Shown: positions 7,255 through 16,125 of the stretch, in pieces | Layout of the letters: every line of letters begins with the position of its first letter | Position numbering within the stretch: the stretch's first letter is position 1 | NCBI RefSeq assembly: GCF_047553045.1 | Contig: NZ_CP180208.1 | Span: forward strand, 2,294,001-2,358,000 | Length of the DNA: 64,000 bases | Source: Sphingomonas_L flavalba_A | GTDB taxonomy: Bacteria > Pseudomonadota > Alphaproteobacteria > Sphingomonadales > Sphingomonadaceae | Direction of reading: 5' to 3' | Program-made: the position numbers and the translations under genes | The notes under the pieces: generated by a model | Seen by the model: only the letters and a program-made list of their open reading frames with translations | The model's database searches: none | Told to the model about the DNA's origin: nothing

Positions 7255-9288
7255 CTATGGATGGGCTTTGATCATCGCGCGCACGCAGTCGGCGATCGAC
7301 GCGGCACGCGGAACCTGATGTTTCTCGATGTCGGACGAATAGGCGATCGGCGCATAATCACCGCCCAGGCGCCCCGCCGGCCCCTTCAGTACGGAGAAGA
7401 GTTCGGTGTTCACCGTGCTCGCGATTTCCGCCCCGAAACCGCAGAATTCGACCGCGGCATGCACAACGAGCGCGCGGCGCGTCTTCCTTACGGAGTCGAG
7501 GACGCGGTGATAGTCCAGCGGCATCAGCGTCCTGAGGTCGATGACCTCGGCATCGATGCCTTCCTTGGCGAGCTCCTCGGCTGCCGCGAGGCACTGATTG
7601 ACCTCCCAGCCATAGGAGATCAGCGTTATATCGCGTCCCAGGCGCTTCACCTTCGCAACACCGAGTGGAATGCGATAGTCTTCCAACGGCACGTCGACCT
7701 TCAGCCCGCGCAGCACCCCAAGCGGCTCCAGATGGGCGCAGGGGTCCTCATCGAAAATGCAGCTGAGCAGCAGCCCTTTCGCGTCGAACGCATTGCTGGG
7801 GAAAGCAACCTTGATGCCGGGCGTATGCAGCAGCCACGCCTCCAGCGACTGCGAATGCTGCGCACCCAGCCCGCCCAGTCCGCCGCCGACGACCATGCGG
7901 ATGGTCATCGGCGCATGAGTCGCTGCCCCGGACATGTAGCGCTGCTTAGCCGCATGATTCGCGATCTGGTCGAGGCAGACCCCCATGAAATCGGAGAACA
8001 TGATCTCCGCGATCGGGCGCATGCCGACGATCGACGAGCCGAGCGCGGCGCCGACGATTGCCTGCTCCGAAATCGGGGTCGGGCGGATCCTGTTTCCGAA
8101 CCTGGTTTGCAGACCGCGGTTGGTCGCGAACACGCCGCCATGCGGGTCGCCGACATCCTCGCCCAGCAGCCATACCGCTGGATCGGTTTCAAGCGCGACC
8201 CGCTGCGCATCCGCAACGGCTTCGAACAGGGCCATTGGCTTCGTGGGACCGGATGGCACCGCTTCATCGGCCCGCGCCGGGTAGCGGCCGCGCTGCGGCA
8301 CGGCGTCGACGTCCGCAAACACGTCGATAAGGGTGTCGGTCACCGGCGTAACAGGCGCCGCCATCGCTGCGGCAAGCGCCTCGGCCACTTCGGTCTCGGC
8401 GGTCTGTTCAAGCGCCGTCAGTTCCGCCTCGTCGCAGATGCCCGTATCGATCAGCAACTGGCGGGTCCGCGGCAACGGCCACCGTTCCTTGGCCGCGGCG
8501 ACGGCTTCCTTGGTATGATTGGGGCTGTCGCCAACGCCGGCGTGCGGCCCTATGCGGAAGGTCAGCGCCTCAACGAACACCGGCCCGCCACCTTCGCGAA
8601 CCTCGTCGATTACCTGCTTCATGCCTGTGTGGAACGCGACCGGATCGTTACCGTCCAGCACGATGCCGCGAAAGCCCAGCGCCTCCGCCCGCGCCGCGAA
8701 ATTCTTGCTCGCGGTATAATCTGGGATCGCCGTGTATTCCGCTATACTGTTGTTCTGACACATAAAGATGATCGGAAGCTTCCATGCCCCGGCCAGGTTC
8801 ATCGCCTCGTGGACAGCGCCGATGCTCGTCGCCCCATCTCCGAAATTCACGATGGTGACGCGCCGTTCCCCGCGAAACTGGGCCGCATAGGCAAGGCCGT
8901 TGGCGATCGGCGCGCCCGCCCCCACGATCGCGGTTGTCACCATCGATCCCGACGACGGGTCGGAAATATGCGGCGACCCTCCCTTTCCCTTGTTGAGACC
9001 GCTCTCGCGACCCAGCATTTCAGCGAACAGCCCGTCCAGCGCGACGCCCTTGGCGACCTGGTCGTGCAATCCGCGATAGGTGGTCACCATGTAATCTTGG
9101 CGATCGGTTAGCTGGGCGATGGTTGCGGGGATGCATTCCTGGCCGGTCATCGGCCAATAGGAAAACATGAACCTGCCAGCCGAAAGCCCGGCTTGCACGC
9201 CTTTATCGACCGCTCGGATGCGCACCATCTGGCCGTAAATGCGCTTCAGCGTTTCAGGGTCGATCCCCAGATTGGTCTTCGTCATCAC
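7255..9288 (-). CDS. Fused alpha/beta E1 component of a 2-oxoacid dehydrogenase (TPP-dependent)
   Basis: The 677-residue protein joins both E1 subunits in one chain. Residues 1-310 are the alpha part, with the thiamine diphosphate motif GDG (150-152) and NN (179-180). A linker of about 40 residues follows, and the beta part starts near residue 349 (PMALFEAVADAQ) with GEDVG, PISEQAIVGAA and the C-terminal transketolase domain. Such proteins decarboxylate pyruvate, acetoin or branched 2-oxoacids and pass the acyl group to lipoyl-lysine. Either the GTG at 9288 (seven bases after GGAG) or the ATG at 9285 could be the start. It is followed after ten bases by a free lipoyl domain rather than an E2 acyltransferase, which is unusual. 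Confidence 0.92.
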   Translation of the reverse strand: MMTKTNLGIDPETLKRIYGQMVRIRAVDKGVQAGLSAGRFMFSYWPMTGQECIPATIAQLTDRQDYMVTTYRGLHDQVAKGVALDGLFAEMLGRESGLNKGKGGSPHISDPSSGSMVTTAIVGAGAPIANGLAYAAQFRGERRVTIVNFGDGATSIGAVHEAMNLAGAWKLPIIFMCQNNSIAEYTAIPDYTASKNFAARAEALGFRGIVLDGNDPVAFHTGMKQVIDEVREGGGPVFVEALTFRIGPHAGVGDSPNHTKEAVAAAKERWPLPRTRQLLIDTGICDEAELTALEQTAETEVAEALAAAMAAPVTPVTDTLIDVFADVDAVPQRGRYPARADEAVPSGPTKPMALFEAVADAQRVALETDPAVWLLGEDVGDPHGGVFATNRGLQTRFGNRIRPTPISEQAIVGAALGSSIVGMRPIAEIMFSDFMGVCLDQIANHAAKQRYMSGAATHAPMTIRMVVGGGLGGLGAQHSQSLEAWLLHTPGIKVAFPSNAFDAKGLLLSCIFDEDPCAHLEPLGVLRGLKVDVPLEDYRIPLGVAKVKRLGRDITLISYGWEVNQCLAAAEELAKEGIDAEVIDLRTLMPLDYHRVLDSVRKTRRALVVHAAVEFCGFGAEIASTVNTELFSVLKGPAGRLGGDYAPIAYSSDIEKHQVPRAASIADCVRAMIKAHP

Positions 9289-9350
9289 ATTTCAGCTCCA
9301 AAGCCGCCGACCCGTCAGGGCGATGCCATGACCACGACGAGGGAAATCCA

Positions 9351-10991
9351 TTACCGCTGCGCCAGAATGAGGCTGGCCGCACGTTCGGCGATCATGACAG
9401 TCGGCGCGTGCGTGTTGCCCGACACCAGGTTCGGCATGATCGAGGCGTCGACAACCCGCAGCCCTTCGACACCGCGCACCCGAAGCTGAGGATCGAGTGG
9501 ACTGGCCGCGTCCCGGCCCATCCGCACCGTGCCCACGGGATGATAGACCGTGCCGCCCCTGGCGCGCGCATAGGCGAGGATCTGTTCGTCACTGACCACC
9601 TCTCGACCCGGCGACTTTTCGCGGACGATTGCCGGCGCAAGCGCGGCCTGGCGTGCCAGTCGGCGCGCAAGCCGCACCCCCTTGATATGGGCTTCCTGAT
9701 CCGCCGCCGCGGATAGGTAGTTGAACCGGATTGCCGGCTGGCACGACGGATCGGCCGAAACGATGCGTACATGGCCGCGAGACAGGGGGCGCAGATGGCA
9801 CGACCCTATCGTCATGCCCGGCGCCCGATCGGGCCGCATCCGCCGCACGCCGGGCATCATGTCCGCCACGCTCGCCGGGGCGACCGAGAATTGCAGATCG
9901 GCTTCCGCCTCTTCGGGGCGCGACTTGGCATAGAGGAACACCTGCGCCGCGGCGGTGGCGAGCAAGCCCCGGCGCGTGGCAAGATAGCGCAGCGGCTCAA
10001 GAAGAAGGCGCGGGACGTGCGCCTGGCCGTTGAGCGAGCGCACCCGAGGCGCCAACTGCCAGGCGATCCGGGTGAAATAATGATCCTGCAGATTTTCACC
10101 GACCTCTGGCCGGTTCACCAAAGGCCTGATCCCTAGCGACCGCAGCCGCCTGGCATCCCCGATCCCCGAAAGGTTGAGCAGATGGGGCGACCCGATCGCC
10201 CCGGCGCACAACAGAATTTCCGCGCGCGCGAGCGCGGTGCCCGAACAGTGTTCGCGCACAAACTCAACACCGGTAGCGCGTCCGTTCTCGAACCGGATCC
10301 GCCGCACCTGAGCGCCGGTCAGCAGCGTCAGATTGCGGCGGCGGCGGGCAGATGCGAGGTAAGCGACCGACGCCGACTGACGGCGCCCCCGATATACAGA
10401 AAGCTGCGCGGGGCCGCCCCCGAACTGCGTACCGTCGTTGAAGGTCGCCGCACGCGGAAGCCCGATGGCTTCGGCAGCGTCAAGCAGCTGGTGCATGACC
10501 GGGAACAGCTCTGCCTGCGAGACCCGCACCGGCCCGTCGCGCCCGGCCCATTCGTCTTCGCCTGTCAGCTGCTGTTCCGACTTCCGGAAATATGGCAGCA
10601 CATCGTCCCACCCCCAGCCGGAGCAGCCGGCATCGCGCCAGCGGTCATAGTCGCCGCGTGTGCCGCGCACATGGAGCATGCCGTTGATCGAGCTACACCC
10701 CCCGACCACCCGGCCGCGCGTCACGTCGAATATTCGCCCGTCCGCCGCCGGCTCGGCTTCGCTCCTGTACCCCCAGGTCAACTCTGGATGATGCATCGTC
10801 GTGGAAAAACCGGCGGGCAGGTGGATAAGGGTGTTCAACCATTTCGGGCGGCCACGACCGAAAACGCGATCGTCTCCGCCCGCTTCGATGAGGAGCACGG
10901 TCGTGCGATCGTCCGCAGTCAGCCGGTTCGCCAGAACGCATCCGGCCGCACCGGCACCGATGATGATGTAATCATATCCGCCCTCGCGCAT
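9351..10991 (-). CDS. GMC-family FAD oxidoreductase (choline/alcohol dehydrogenase type)
   Basis: The 546-residue protein has an N-terminal FAD-binding motif, YDYIIIGAGAAGCVLANRL followed by VLLIEAGG, the GMC signature GRVVGGCSSINGMLHVRG, and a C-terminal domain with the catalytic pair His484 (YHPVGTVRMG) and His528 (SGNTHAPTVMIAE). GMC enzymes oxidise alcohols to aldehydes, usually with a quinone or another membrane acceptor rather than oxygen in bacteria. The length is standard. It is the first gene of the minus-strand run ending at 4659, 62 bases before the E1 gene, and diverges from the LuxE/LuxC pair. An alcohol produced by that reductase pair could be a substrate, but this is only a guess from position. 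Confidence 0.92.
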   Translation of the reverse strand: MREGGYDYIIIGAGAAGCVLANRLTADDRTTVLLIEAGGDDRVFGRGRPKWLNTLIHLPAGFSTTMHHPELTWGYRSEAEPAADGRIFDVTRGRVVGGCSSINGMLHVRGTRGDYDRWRDAGCSGWGWDDVLPYFRKSEQQLTGEDEWAGRDGPVRVSQAELFPVMHQLLDAAEAIGLPRAATFNDGTQFGGGPAQLSVYRGRRQSASVAYLASARRRRNLTLLTGAQVRRIRFENGRATGVEFVREHCSGTALARAEILLCAGAIGSPHLLNLSGIGDARRLRSLGIRPLVNRPEVGENLQDHYFTRIAWQLAPRVRSLNGQAHVPRLLLEPLRYLATRRGLLATAAAQVFLYAKSRPEEAEADLQFSVAPASVADMMPGVRRMRPDRAPGMTIGSCHLRPLSRGHVRIVSADPSCQPAIRFNYLSAAADQEAHIKGVRLARRLARQAALAPAIVREKSPGREVVSDEQILAYARARGGTVYHPVGTVRMGRDAASPLDPQLRVRGVEGLRVVDASIMPNLVSGNTHAPTVMIAERAASLILAQR

Positions 10992-11299
10992 GAGCCCTCT
11001 GGAACGTTCGCTCTATCGCCGCCCGGCATCAGGGTGGCGGTTCTTGCTCCAGTCCATGCCTAGCTCCGGACGGGCATGGCCATTCGCAATATTAAAAGGG
11101 CCGCGCGCCGCACGCCGGCCGCGGCACCCCCAGGTCGATTTAATTTTGCCGATTGCGCCCCGAAACGGGGCGTCGATAGCTGCGCGGCAAGATGACGGTG
11201 ACGCGCATCCGGCATACGCCGCGACGGCACGCCCTGGCTCGAATGTAGTGGATCCGCCTGTGGGTCGCGCCTGGGAGCAGTCCCAGCGGAGGATTTTGA
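10992..11299. promoter_or_regulatory. Divergent intergenic region between GMC oxidoreductase and LuxE-like gene
   Basis: No gene is supported in these 308 bases. The region must hold promoters for both directions. AT-richer patches lie at about 11088-11097 (GCAATATTAAAAG) and 11137-11147 (GATTTAATTTT). A small hairpin with a seven-base-pair CGCCCCG/CGGGGCG stem lies at 11156-11172, without a following T-run. GGAGGATTTTGA before 11300 is the ribosome site of the LuxE-like gene. Confidence 0.4.
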
Positions 11300-12730
11300 A
11301 TGAGCACACGCCCCTTGATCGAACTCGGCGTCGATGGCGTCCTGGCGCTGCCGAACGATGCGTTTTATCGGCTCTCACCCCATGATGTCGCGACGTTCCA
11401 ACTCGAACTGCTGCGCCAGCGGTTCGCGGACCTGCGCGGACGCATCGCGGCGTTGGGCAAGCTGGCCGATCTCCAGGGCGTCAATGAGATCGCGGCGGTC
11501 GATGACGCGGCGCCGCTGCTGTTTCAGCACACCGCGTACAAATCCTACCCCTTCTCGCTGCTGGAAAAACGCAAGTTCCAGGCGATGACGCGCTGGCTTC
11601 AATCGCTGACCGCGCACGACCTCTCGCACATCGACGCCAGCAACTGTCATTCGATCGACGACTGGTTCGAACTGCTGGACAACGAGACGCCGCTCTCGGT
11701 GCTGCACTCCACCGGCACGACGGGCAAGCTCTCGATCATTCCCCGCGACAAGCGAGAAATGGAACGGTTTGTGCGCGCCTCTCTCAAGGTATTCGAGGGT
11801 TATGGCGACGAGCCGGATCTGGTCGGCGACCTGCTGCGCGGCGAGGCCAAAATCCCGATCCTCTATCCCAGTTATCGGTACGGCCGCCACATCGGCCAGC
11901 GCATGCTCGACATCTATATCCGCCTGTTTGGAGAGCCTGGCACATGCCGCGCGATGTACGAGGAGATGCTGAGCGCCGACGTTTCCTCGCTCGCCGGCCG
12001 GGTTCGCGCGGCCGAGGAAAGGGGTGAACTGGACATCCTCGACATCCCGCCCGATCTGCTCCGCAAATACCGCGAGTCGGTCGATCGCCAGTCCAGCGTG
12101 GCAGTGCAGCAAAAGGCATTTTTCGACTTCATGCTCGAAAATTGCCGGGGCCAGCGCGTCATGTCGGTGGCAGTGGTGCCCTATCTATGGGCCTGGACCC
12201 AGGTGGCCGAAGCGCAGGGGCTGGAGCGCATGTTCGCCGCCAATAGCATCTTCACGTCCGGCGGGGGGCTAAAGGGTATGGACGCGCCGGCGGACTGGCG
12301 CGAACGGATCGAGCGCTTTCTGGGCGCCCCGCTCAACATCGGCTATGGCATGACGGAATCGATGAGCGGGATGCGCATGTGCTCGGAAGGGCATTATCAC
12401 CCTTCCCCGCTGCTCGTCTCGATCCTGCTGGACGTCGACACCGGCACCCCCTTGCCGCGGACCGGCACGCAGACCGGGCGCTTCGCATTCTTCGATCTGA
12501 TGCCTGAAAGCTATTGGGGCGGCTTCGTCACCGGCGATCGGGTCACGCTGGTGCACGATCAGCCGTGCGCTTGCGGCCGAACCGGCGCCTATGCGCTAGA
12601 CAGCATCCGCCGTTTTTCCGAGCTTGAAGGCGGCGACGACAAGATCAGCTGCGCCGGCGCCGCGGATGCCCAGGAACGCGCTATCGAGTATCTCATCGAG
12701 CGTGCCAATGCCGAGGAGGCGTCGGCATGA
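11300..12730 (+). CDS. LuxE/PaaK-like acyl-activating (acyl-protein synthetase) enzyme
   Basis: The 476-residue protein is an adenylate-forming enzyme of the LuxE/phenylacetate-CoA-ligase-like group. It has the phosphate-binding motif STGTTGK (137-143), GYGMTES (from 348), and a C-terminal TGRFAFFDLMPESYWGGFVTGDRVTLV followed by ACGRTG. LuxE activates a fatty acid as acyl-AMP and hands the acyl group to LuxC. The next gene is LuxC-like and its start overlaps this stop by four bases, which supports a fatty-acid reductase pair. The protein is about 100 residues longer than Vibrio LuxE, with an extra N-terminal region of about 120 residues. The start follows a good GGAGG site. A CoA-forming ligase activity cannot be excluded. 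Confidence 0.82.
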   Translation: MSTRPLIELGVDGVLALPNDAFYRLSPHDVATFQLELLRQRFADLRGRIAALGKLADLQGVNEIAAVDDAAPLLFQHTAYKSYPFSLLEKRKFQAMTRWLQSLTAHDLSHIDASNCHSIDDWFELLDNETPLSVLHSTGTTGKLSIIPRDKREMERFVRASLKVFEGYGDEPDLVGDLLRGEAKIPILYPSYRYGRHIGQRMLDIYIRLFGEPGTCRAMYEEMLSADVSSLAGRVRAAEERGELDILDIPPDLLRKYRESVDRQSSVAVQQKAFFDFMLENCRGQRVMSVAVVPYLWAWTQVAEAQGLERMFAANSIFTSGGGLKGMDAPADWRERIERFLGAPLNIGYGMTESMSGMRMCSEGHYHPSPLLVSILLDVDTGTPLPRTGTQTGRFAFFDLMPESYWGGFVTGDRVTLVHDQPCACGRTGAYALDSIRRFSELEGGDDKISCAGAADAQERAIEYLIERANAEEASA

Positions 12731-14172
12731 GCGACGACGCGACGCAGATTACCGATACGTTCGACGTCCCGCTCATCCTGCGCGGAAAGATTGTAGAAGC
12801 CGCGACCGAGCAATTCGGCGCGCGCCAGGGCGGCGTGGCTTTCCGCGCGCCGGATATCACCCGTTATATCGACAAGCTCGTCGCGCAGGCAGCGGACCTC
12901 GACGATATCCAGAAACTGACGTCACGCGAGATCGTCGCGTTCATGGCGAAGGTCGGGCGGGCACTCGATCTGGAAACCAACGCCTACATGCAGCGGGCCT
13001 ATGAGGTCAGCCGGCTTACATCCGGCATTTCCGCGCCGATCCTTGAAGGCATGTACCGGCGCATGCCGGTGATGTTCGACGAGGCCGCGATCACCCGTTT
13101 CATCGAAACGCAGGTCGGCTCCGCCTATCTCGACGGATGGGTCGAGATCGGTCGAACGCCCACTGCCGTAACGGCGATCCGCGCTTTCGGCGCGCGCGCG
13201 GTTCACATTATCGCCGGCAATTCGCCAGGCGTTGCGTTCGCGACGATCCTTCGCAACGCGATCACGCGCAGCGACGCGATCATCAAGTTGCCGTCGAACG
13301 ACCCCCTGACGGCGACCGCGATTGCTCAGACGATGATCGATATCGATCCCGATCACCCTGTCACCCGCCATCTTGCCGTCGGGTACTGGAAAGGCGGCGA
13401 CGAAAAGGTCGAATCCCGGATCTACACGCCGCGGAACATCGAGAAGATCGTTGCCTGGGGCGGCTATGCCTCGATCCAGCATATTACCCGCTATCTGCGG
13501 CCCGGAATCGACCTGATCACGCTGGACCCCAAGCACAGCGCATCGATCATCGGCCAGGAGGCGCTGACCGATGATGCCACGATGCGCAAGGTCGCGGCGC
13601 GCGCCGCGATCGACATCGGCGCATATAATCAGGAGGCGTGTGCGAACGCGCGCGTCATCTATGTCGAATGCGATCCCGACGACGATGAGGCACGCGAACG
13701 GTTGAACCGTTTCGGCGGCCATGTTTTCGACGCGCTACAGGAGCTCGATGCTCAGTTGAGCACCCCGTCCAAATACGTCGTGCCGGAATTGCAAGAAGAG
13801 ATCGCGGGCCTGGAGCTACAGGACGACTGGTACCGCGTCTTCCGCAAGGATGACCGCAGTGGCGCGATCATCGTCTCACAGACCGACGAGGCCGTATCCT
13901 TCTCCAACCTGCTCGCTTGCCGGACCGCGAACATCGTCCCGGTCGAACGGCTGGAAGACATTCTGAAACGCGTAAACGCCGCGACCCAGACGATCGGCGT
14001 ATATCCACAGTCTTTGAAGGAACGCATCCGCGATCGGCTTGGTCTTCAGGGGGCGCAGCATCTGATCTCGCTGGGTGCCGTAACCCTGCTGGGCATATCG
14101 GGGCCACAGGACGGGATGGAGCCCGAACGCCGCATGCTGAAATGGGTGAAGGACGTCAGCATTCCCGAATAG
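12727..14172 (+). CDS. LuxC-family acyl-CoA/acyl reductase
   Basis: The 481-residue protein matches the LuxC acyl-CoA reductase family, an NADPH-dependent branch of the aldehyde dehydrogenase fold. Visible signatures are HIIAGNSPGVAFATILRNAITRSDAIIKLPSNDPLTA in the cofactor domain, VAWGGYASIQHI, and the catalytic cysteine Cys305 in YNQEACANARVIYVE. The family reduces an acyl thioester to the aldehyde. The ATG overlaps the stop of the LuxE-like gene (ATGA), so the two are translated together. There is no luciferase (luxAB) nearby, so light production is not suggested; the pair more likely makes an aldehyde or alcohol from a pathway acid. An aldehyde dehydrogenase lies 3.3 kb downstream in another unit. 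Confidence 0.88.
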   Translation: MSDDATQITDTFDVPLILRGKIVEAATEQFGARQGGVAFRAPDITRYIDKLVAQAADLDDIQKLTSREIVAFMAKVGRALDLETNAYMQRAYEVSRLTSGISAPILEGMYRRMPVMFDEAAITRFIETQVGSAYLDGWVEIGRTPTAVTAIRAFGARAVHIIAGNSPGVAFATILRNAITRSDAIIKLPSNDPLTATAIAQTMIDIDPDHPVTRHLAVGYWKGGDEKVESRIYTPRNIEKIVAWGGYASIQHITRYLRPGIDLITLDPKHSASIIGQEALTDDATMRKVAARAAIDIGAYNQEACANARVIYVECDPDDDEARERLNRFGGHVFDALQELDAQLSTPSKYVVPELQEEIAGLELQDDWYRVFRKDDRSGAIIVSQTDEAVSFSNLLACRTANIVPVERLEDILKRVNAATQTIGVYPQSLKERIRDRLGLQGAQHLISLGAVTLLGISGPQDGMEPERRMLKWVKDVSIPE

Positions 14173-14211
14173 GCCGGAAGGAGCACGCGGCACGATGCCC
14201 CTTCCGTCCAG

Positions 14212-14925
14212 TCAAACCTTGCAAGGCTGAAGCATCCGCGCGATTGCCCGGCGGCGTTCTCGGTGCGCATCGCTGTCGGCCGAGCTGGTGAATGCCATCT
14301 CGAAGATCGGCTGCAGAAAGGCCGGTATCGTGCATAGCGAACAGACCATATACGCCGCGTGCTCGGCCGAAACGTCCGATCGGCAGCGTCCGTCGCGGAT
14401 CATCGCCGCCATCGTGCGGGTCACGATCGAATAGCAGCGGCTCGCGAGACGGCCGACATAGGTGCCGCCGACAACCGACCCGTCGCGCAACGCGTCATTG
14501 TGCAGCAGCACGAGCAGGCCAGCGCGCTCCCGAAAATGAACTTCCATCAATTCGATGAGGTCTTCGATCGAACGCCCCTCGACCACACCGTTTTCGACAT
14601 CGCGCTCGAACTGCTTCACCTTGCGGGTCAGGTCCTGATAATCGCGTTCGAACAAGGATGAGAGCAGCCCCTCCTTGCTCTTGAAGTAATAGTTGATCAT
14701 CGCCTGGGTGACCCCCGCCACCTCCGCGATCTGCCGGCCGGTGATGCGGGACGAGTCGGCCTTTTCGAGGCAGGTGTTCGCCGCGTTCAGCAGGGACGAG
14801 AGAACATGTTCCTGCGCGGCTGCCATCATGGAAGGCGGGCGCCCCTTACTACGGCCGCCGGCGTTCGGTCGTGCGCGCTTCGCAGGACGTGCATCAAGCG
14901 CAGAGGGACTCCTGCTGACTTCCAT
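14212..14925 (-). CDS. TetR-family transcriptional regulator
   Basis: About 237 residues. A basic, disordered N-terminus (SRSPSALDARPAKRARPNAGGRSKGRPP) is followed by a TetR helix-turn-helix at about 40-85, ITGRQIAEVAGVTQAMINYYFKSKEGLLSSLF, and a helical ligand-binding domain. I chose the ATG at 14925: GGAAAGGA lies eight bases upstream, and a longer frame to 15078 would run into the preceding gene. It follows two acyl-CoA dehydrogenase genes on the same strand and probably controls them through an acyl-CoA ligand, as is common for TetR regulators of fatty-acid or branched-chain catabolism. It is convergent with the LuxC-like gene, 39 bases away. Confidence 0.9.
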   Translation of the reverse strand: MEVSRSPSALDARPAKRARPNAGGRSKGRPPSMMAAAQEHVLSSLLNAANTCLEKADSSRITGRQIAEVAGVTQAMINYYFKSKEGLLSSLFERDYQDLTRKVKQFERDVENGVVEGRSIEDLIELMEVHFRERAGLLVLLHNDALRDGSVVGGTYVGRLASRCYSIVTRTMAAMIRDGRCRSDVSAEHAAYMVCSLCTIPAFLQPIFEMAFTSSADSDAHRERRRAIARMLQPCKV

Positions 14926-14969
14926 GGCGATCATCCTTTCCAAGTGGCATTTTCTATTTTGGTGCACCT

Positions 14970-16049
14970 TCACCAGCCGGAGAGTTCCGCAAGCCGGGCG
15001 CGATGCCGCGCAGGCGTTCCCAGAAACTGCCGGTCGAAAATGCTGCGGCGCAGCCAGATGTGGGTGCCGAATTCCCACGTATATCCGACGCCGCCGTGCA
15101 ATTCGATCGATCGACGGACCGAGTTCGCATACACCTCGCTACTATGCGCCTTGGCACGTGCGGCAGCAATAGCAGAATCAGTTAGATGATTGTCCCAGCC
15201 ATGGGCCGCATACCAATAGAGGCCGGCCAGGGGTTCGATCTGGAGAGCAAGCTCGGCAAGCTGATGCTTCACCGCCTGAAAACGCCCGACCGGGACGCCG
15301 AATTGTACCCGTTCCTGGACGAACGCCACGGTTTCGCGCAGGCATCGTTGCGCGCCACCGACGGCGTCCGCGGCCAGCAGGAGCGACCACAGGTCGAACA
15401 ATCGCCAGGCCAATGCCAGGTCGCCGCCAAGCACGGTGCATGGCACATTATCGAGCCGCACGGTCGCCAGTCGGTGCGTAGGGTCGAACGCCGCGGCCGG
15501 TTCGACGGTCACGCCCGGCGTATCGACCTCGACCACGCCAAGCCGCCCTCCGGCCAGGCCGACCAGCAGCAAATCCATGCCATCGCTCCACGGCACGTGG
15601 GGCCGGACGGCGGAAATGCGTGGTCCGGCCGCAACGGTCCAACTGTCTGGCGCCCAGGCTTCTCCACCTTCGAGGAAGGACGCCGTGATCCGCGCCTTGC
15701 CCGCCGCCAGCGGTGGCAACCAGCGTTCGCGCAGCGCTTCCCCTCCCCCTTCGACGATGGCCGCGCCCCCGACGACATGTTCGGCGAAGGCGGCAGGCGC
15801 AGCAAATCGGCCCATCACTTCCGCCACCACGGCCGCATCGAGCGCCTGCAGCCCCAGGCCGCCATGCGCCTCCGGAATCATCATTCCGGGCACGCCCAGC
15901 GCTTGCAGCCCCTGCCAGGTCGCCGCGTCCATCGCCGGCGTGTCGAAGGTGGTCAGCAATTGCTGCGGCGTGCACAAATCCGCAAGGAGGGCCTCAACGG
16001 CCGATTGGAAATGACGTTGATCTTCACTCAGATCGAAATCGACCGACAT
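14970..16049 (-). CDS. Acyl-CoA dehydrogenase-fold protein without catalytic glutamate
   Basis: The 359-residue protein has the acyl-CoA dehydrogenase fold: MSVDFDLSEDQRHFQSAVEALL, IPEAHGGLGLQALDAAVVAEVMGR, VQFGVPVGRFQAVKHQLAELAL and SIELHGGVGYTWEFGTHIWLRR. The C-terminal segment reads IFDRQFLGTPARHRARLAE, where standard enzymes have IYEGTSEIQ with the catalytic Glu. This resembles the non-catalytic-type subunits of heteromeric alpha2beta2 acyl-CoA dehydrogenases such as mycobacterial FadE28. The gene follows another acyl-CoA dehydrogenase (16126-17292) after 76 bases on the same strand, so the two may form one enzyme. The ATG at 16049 was chosen for AAGGA seven bases upstream. Confidence 0.88.
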   Translation of the reverse strand: MSVDFDLSEDQRHFQSAVEALLADLCTPQQLLTTFDTPAMDAATWQGLQALGVPGMMIPEAHGGLGLQALDAAVVAEVMGRFAAPAAFAEHVVGGAAIVEGGGEALRERWLPPLAAGKARITASFLEGGEAWAPDSWTVAAGPRISAVRPHVPWSDGMDLLLVGLAGGRLGVVEVDTPGVTVEPAAAFDPTHRLATVRLDNVPCTVLGGDLALAWRLFDLWSLLLAADAVGGAQRCLRETVAFVQERVQFGVPVGRFQAVKHQLAELALQIEPLAGLYWYAAHGWDNHLTDSAIAAARAKAHSSEVYANSVRRSIELHGGVGYTWEFGTHIWLRRSIFDRQFLGTPARHRARLAELSGW

Positions 16050-16125
16050 GATGATTCCTTTGCGCAATGGGCGCTGGCAGGGGCATGATACGCATCGCTC
16101 GGCGGGTTCCGCCGACGTGACGTGG

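Noticed and set aside
7138..9111. Long plus-strand open frame opposite the E1 gene
   Set aside because: It is a mirror of the E1 coding sequence at high GC: no family similarity, no ribosome site, and Arg/His/Gly-rich composition typical of antisense frames.
11156..11172. Hairpin in the GMC/LuxE intergenic region as a terminator or riboswitch
   Set aside because: The stem is only seven base pairs, no T-run follows on either strand, and it lies upstream of both genes; chance formation at this GC content is likely.
11300..14172. Bioluminescence operon
   Set aside because: Only LuxE-like and LuxC-like genes are present; luxA, luxB and luxD are absent and the setting is catabolic.
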